Below, piece by piece: positions 62,803 to 64,000 of a DNA stretch of 64,000 nucleotides. A program made the translations under genes and the position numbers. This stretch comes from an uncultured Acidobacteriia bacterium (GTDB lineage: Bacteria > Acidobacteriota > Terriglobia > Bryobacterales > Bryobacteraceae), in the NCBI GenBank assembly GCA_903875575.1, contig CAIQWJ010000074.1:62001-126000 (forward strand), given 5' to 3'. Each line of letters starts with the position of its first letter. Position 1 is the stretch's first letter. Under the pieces are notes generated by a model. That model had not been told where the DNA came from. It did no database searches and saw only the letters and a list, made by a program, of their open reading frames with translations.

Positions 62803-63375
62803 TTAGCGCAACAAACCGTCGTTCAAGCCGTCGCCGGGGCGCGGGATCACGTGCGAAGAAACGAGTTCGCCGACACGCTTGGCCGCAGCCGCACCGGCGT
62901 CCACCGCGGAGCGGACACTGCCGACGTCGCCACGAACGATGGCGGTGACGAAACCGCCGCCGATTTCGACCTGCTTGACGAGACGGACATTGGCCGCCTT
63001 GCACATGGCATCGCTGGCTTCAATGAGACCGACGAGGCCGCGGGTTTCGACGAAGCCGACTGCGCCGAGCTTGTCGTTTTCACCGGCGGGGCTGGGGTCT
63101 TTCTTGAGCGCGGGGGCGAAGGCGCCAAGCTCATCGTGTGGCCGGGGAATGACCTGTACGACGGATACTTCGCCAATGCGCTTGGCAGCGGCGGCACCGG
63201 CGTCGATAGCCGCCCGCACTGCCGCAACGTCGCCTTCAATGAACGCCGTGACCAGGCCGCTACCGACCTTTTCCCAGCCCGTGAGTGTGACGTTGGCCGC
63301 TTTCAACATGGCATCGGTCGCTTCCGACAACGCGACGAAGCCCTTGGTTTCGATCATTCCTAACGCTTGCTTCAT
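62803..63375 (-). CDS. Tandem BMC-domain shell protein (two BMC-H-like repeats)
   Basis: Residues 1-90 ([20 protein letters not shown] to [13 protein letters not shown]) and 100-185 ([20 protein letters not shown] to [12 protein letters not shown]) are two complete non-permuted BMC domains joined by a Pro/Gly linker. Proteins of this type form pseudohexameric trimers. The halves resemble each other and the single-domain BMC-H gene next door, indicating local duplication. AGGAGAG precedes the start. Confidence 0.9.
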   Translation of the reverse strand: MKQALGMIETKGFVALSEATDAMLKAANVTLTGWEKVGSGLVTAFIEGDVAAVRAAIDAGAAAAKRIGEVSVVQVIPRPHDELGAFAPALKKDPSPAGENDKLGAVGFVETRGLVGLIEASDAMCKAANVRLVKQVEIGGGFVTAIVRGDVGSVRSAVDAGAAAAKRVGELVSSHVIPRPGDGLNDGLLR

Positions 63376-63396
63376 ATGTTTGGGTTCTCTCTCCTG

Positions 63397-63482
63397 CTAC
63401 CTGAACAACTTGATCTCTTGGTTCGCCCTACTTGAACAGCTGTATCTCTTTCGCTCTATTTGAAAAGCTCAATTTCTTTCGC
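63397..63482 (-). repeat. Three tandem imperfect copies of the pduL 3' end
   Basis: The last 27 bases of pduL (AKEIELFK-stop, 63482-63456) are followed by a near copy, AKEIQLFK-stop (63454-63428), and by a more diverged copy, ANQEIKLFR-stop (63427-63397). Each copy keeps a TAG. They fill most of the spacer before the tandem BMC gene. Confidence 0.75.
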
Positions 63483-64000
63483 CATGTGCAAACCGCAGGC
63501 GTTTGCCTCGTCTGTATCCATGTGGACGTTCAGCAGTACCGTCTTGTCGATACGCACATGGACCTTTTCAAAAGTCACCGAAGCGGGGCCGCCCACACGC
63601 AACTTCATGAGGTCGCCCTGCTTTACACCGTAAAATTCCGCGTCTTCCGGGTTCATGTGAACATGAATGGCCGCCCGAATGATTCCCTGCTTCAGCTGGA
63701 CCATGCCTTTTGGGCCCATGAGCCACGCACCCGGCGTATCTTTGACATTGCCCGATAGCCGCACGGGAACGTCTTCCAGACCGAGGCTGATGACGTCTGT
63801 ATAGGCGAGTTCGATCTGCGATTCCGGACGCAGGGGGCCCAGTATGCGCAGGTTCGAGATCACGCGACTGCGGGGGCCGATCAGCGTGACCATTTCCTTT
63901 GCCGCGAAATTGCCGGGCTGATAGAGCGGCCGGTATTCCGTCAGTTCGTAGCCAGGGCCGAAGAGAGCGTCGATATCTGCGCGGCAGAGGTGCATGTGGC
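63456..64000 (-). CDS. pduL: PduL-type phosphotransacylase, 5' end outside window
   Basis: The frame is open to the window edge; the HMHLCRADID segment at the edge corresponds to the internal HVHL zinc motif of PduL, so the true start and any encapsulation peptide lie beyond 64000. Other signatures: ELTEYRPLYQPGNFAAKEMV, AIHVHMNPEDAEFYG (second zinc site) and NVHMDTDEANACG. PduL converts acyl-CoA and phosphate to acyl-phosphate and free CoA inside BMCs, recycling CoA for the aldehyde dehydrogenase. It is the first gene of the visible BMC operon. Confidence 0.93.
   Translation of the reverse strand, partial: HMHLCRADIDALFGPGYELTEYRPLYQPGNFAAKEMVTLIGPRSRVISNLRILGPLRPESQIELAYTDVISLGLEDVPVRLSGNVKDTPGAWLMGPKGMVQLKQGIIRAAIHVHMNPEDAEFYGVKQGDLMKLRVGGPASVTFEKVHVRIDKTVLLNVHMDTDEANACGLHMAKEIELFK

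Overview
The window looks like a chromosomal segment of an acidobacterium close to the Solibacter/Bryobacter lineage. This is inferred, not proven: coding is GC-rich, and there is a VWFA-related protein of the acidobacterial type, an ASPIC/VCBS-repeat protein, a glycine-rich quinoprotein with c-type cytochrome partners, several SpoIIE-type phosphatases and Ser/Thr kinases, and a bacterial microcompartment (BMC) locus of the kind known in Planctomycetes/Verrucomicrobia and some acidobacteria. I saw no rRNA, tRNA, CRISPR array, complete insertion sequence or prophage.

Layout. 1-17 kb is housekeeping and signalling: an exported VCBS protein (cut by the left edge), a methylmalonyl-CoA mutase large subunit, a DHH phosphoesterase, an aldose epimerase, a CDF metal transporter, an FHA-GAF-SpoIIE phosphatase, a Gfo/Idh/MocA dehydrogenase coupled to a TIM-barrel isomerase, a TPR lipoprotein, an ECF sigma factor and an OmpR-type two-component pair. 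17-21.6 kb holds a VWA protein coupled to a 1173-residue exported protein of unknown family. 21.7-29.4 kb is a histidine operon, transcribed leftward as hisI-hisG-hisD-hisC-(repeat ORF)-HAD phosphatase-hisB-hisH-hisF-hisA. It has a clear attenuator: a 17-residue leader peptide with five consecutive His codons, followed by a rho-independent terminator. Ten exact-length 36-bp repeats sit inside the operon in an open frame coupled to both neighbours by GTGA overlaps.

30-42 kb is an accessory zone with three DUF433/DUF5615 pairs (counting one at 4 kb), a YgiT/DUF4258 pair, a RelE-type pair and a decayed PIN toxin. Several genes here are broken: a kinase and a RelE toxin by frameshift, and an exported propeller-like protein by one amber codon. 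43-53 kb is rich in exported or redox proteins with glycine/proline-rich low-complexity stretches: a diheme cytochrome with a PQQ dehydrogenase, another diheme cytochrome, a membrane SpoIIE phosphatase and a large secreted protein, plus a YjzC-metallothionein fusion and an RNase T2 homologue that lacks its first catalytic His.

53.8-58 kb is a BlaI/M56 (BlaR1-like) regulatory unit. Two promoters carry the same dyad, TGACGA-N6-TCGTCA, exactly between the -35 and -10 boxes. The M56 protein carries a TonB-type domain and a C-terminal module that is a paralogue of the separate protein encoded just upstream. 58-64 kb is the BMC locus, transcribed leftward: pduL (cut by the right edge), a tandem-domain shell protein, BMC-H, BMC-P, CoA-acylating aldehyde dehydrogenase, two more BMC-P, class II aldolase and a DeoR-type regulator. 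Together they suggest encapsulated breakdown of a deoxysugar phosphate (fuculose/rhamnulose-1-phosphate type) through lactaldehyde to an acyl-CoA and acyl-phosphate.
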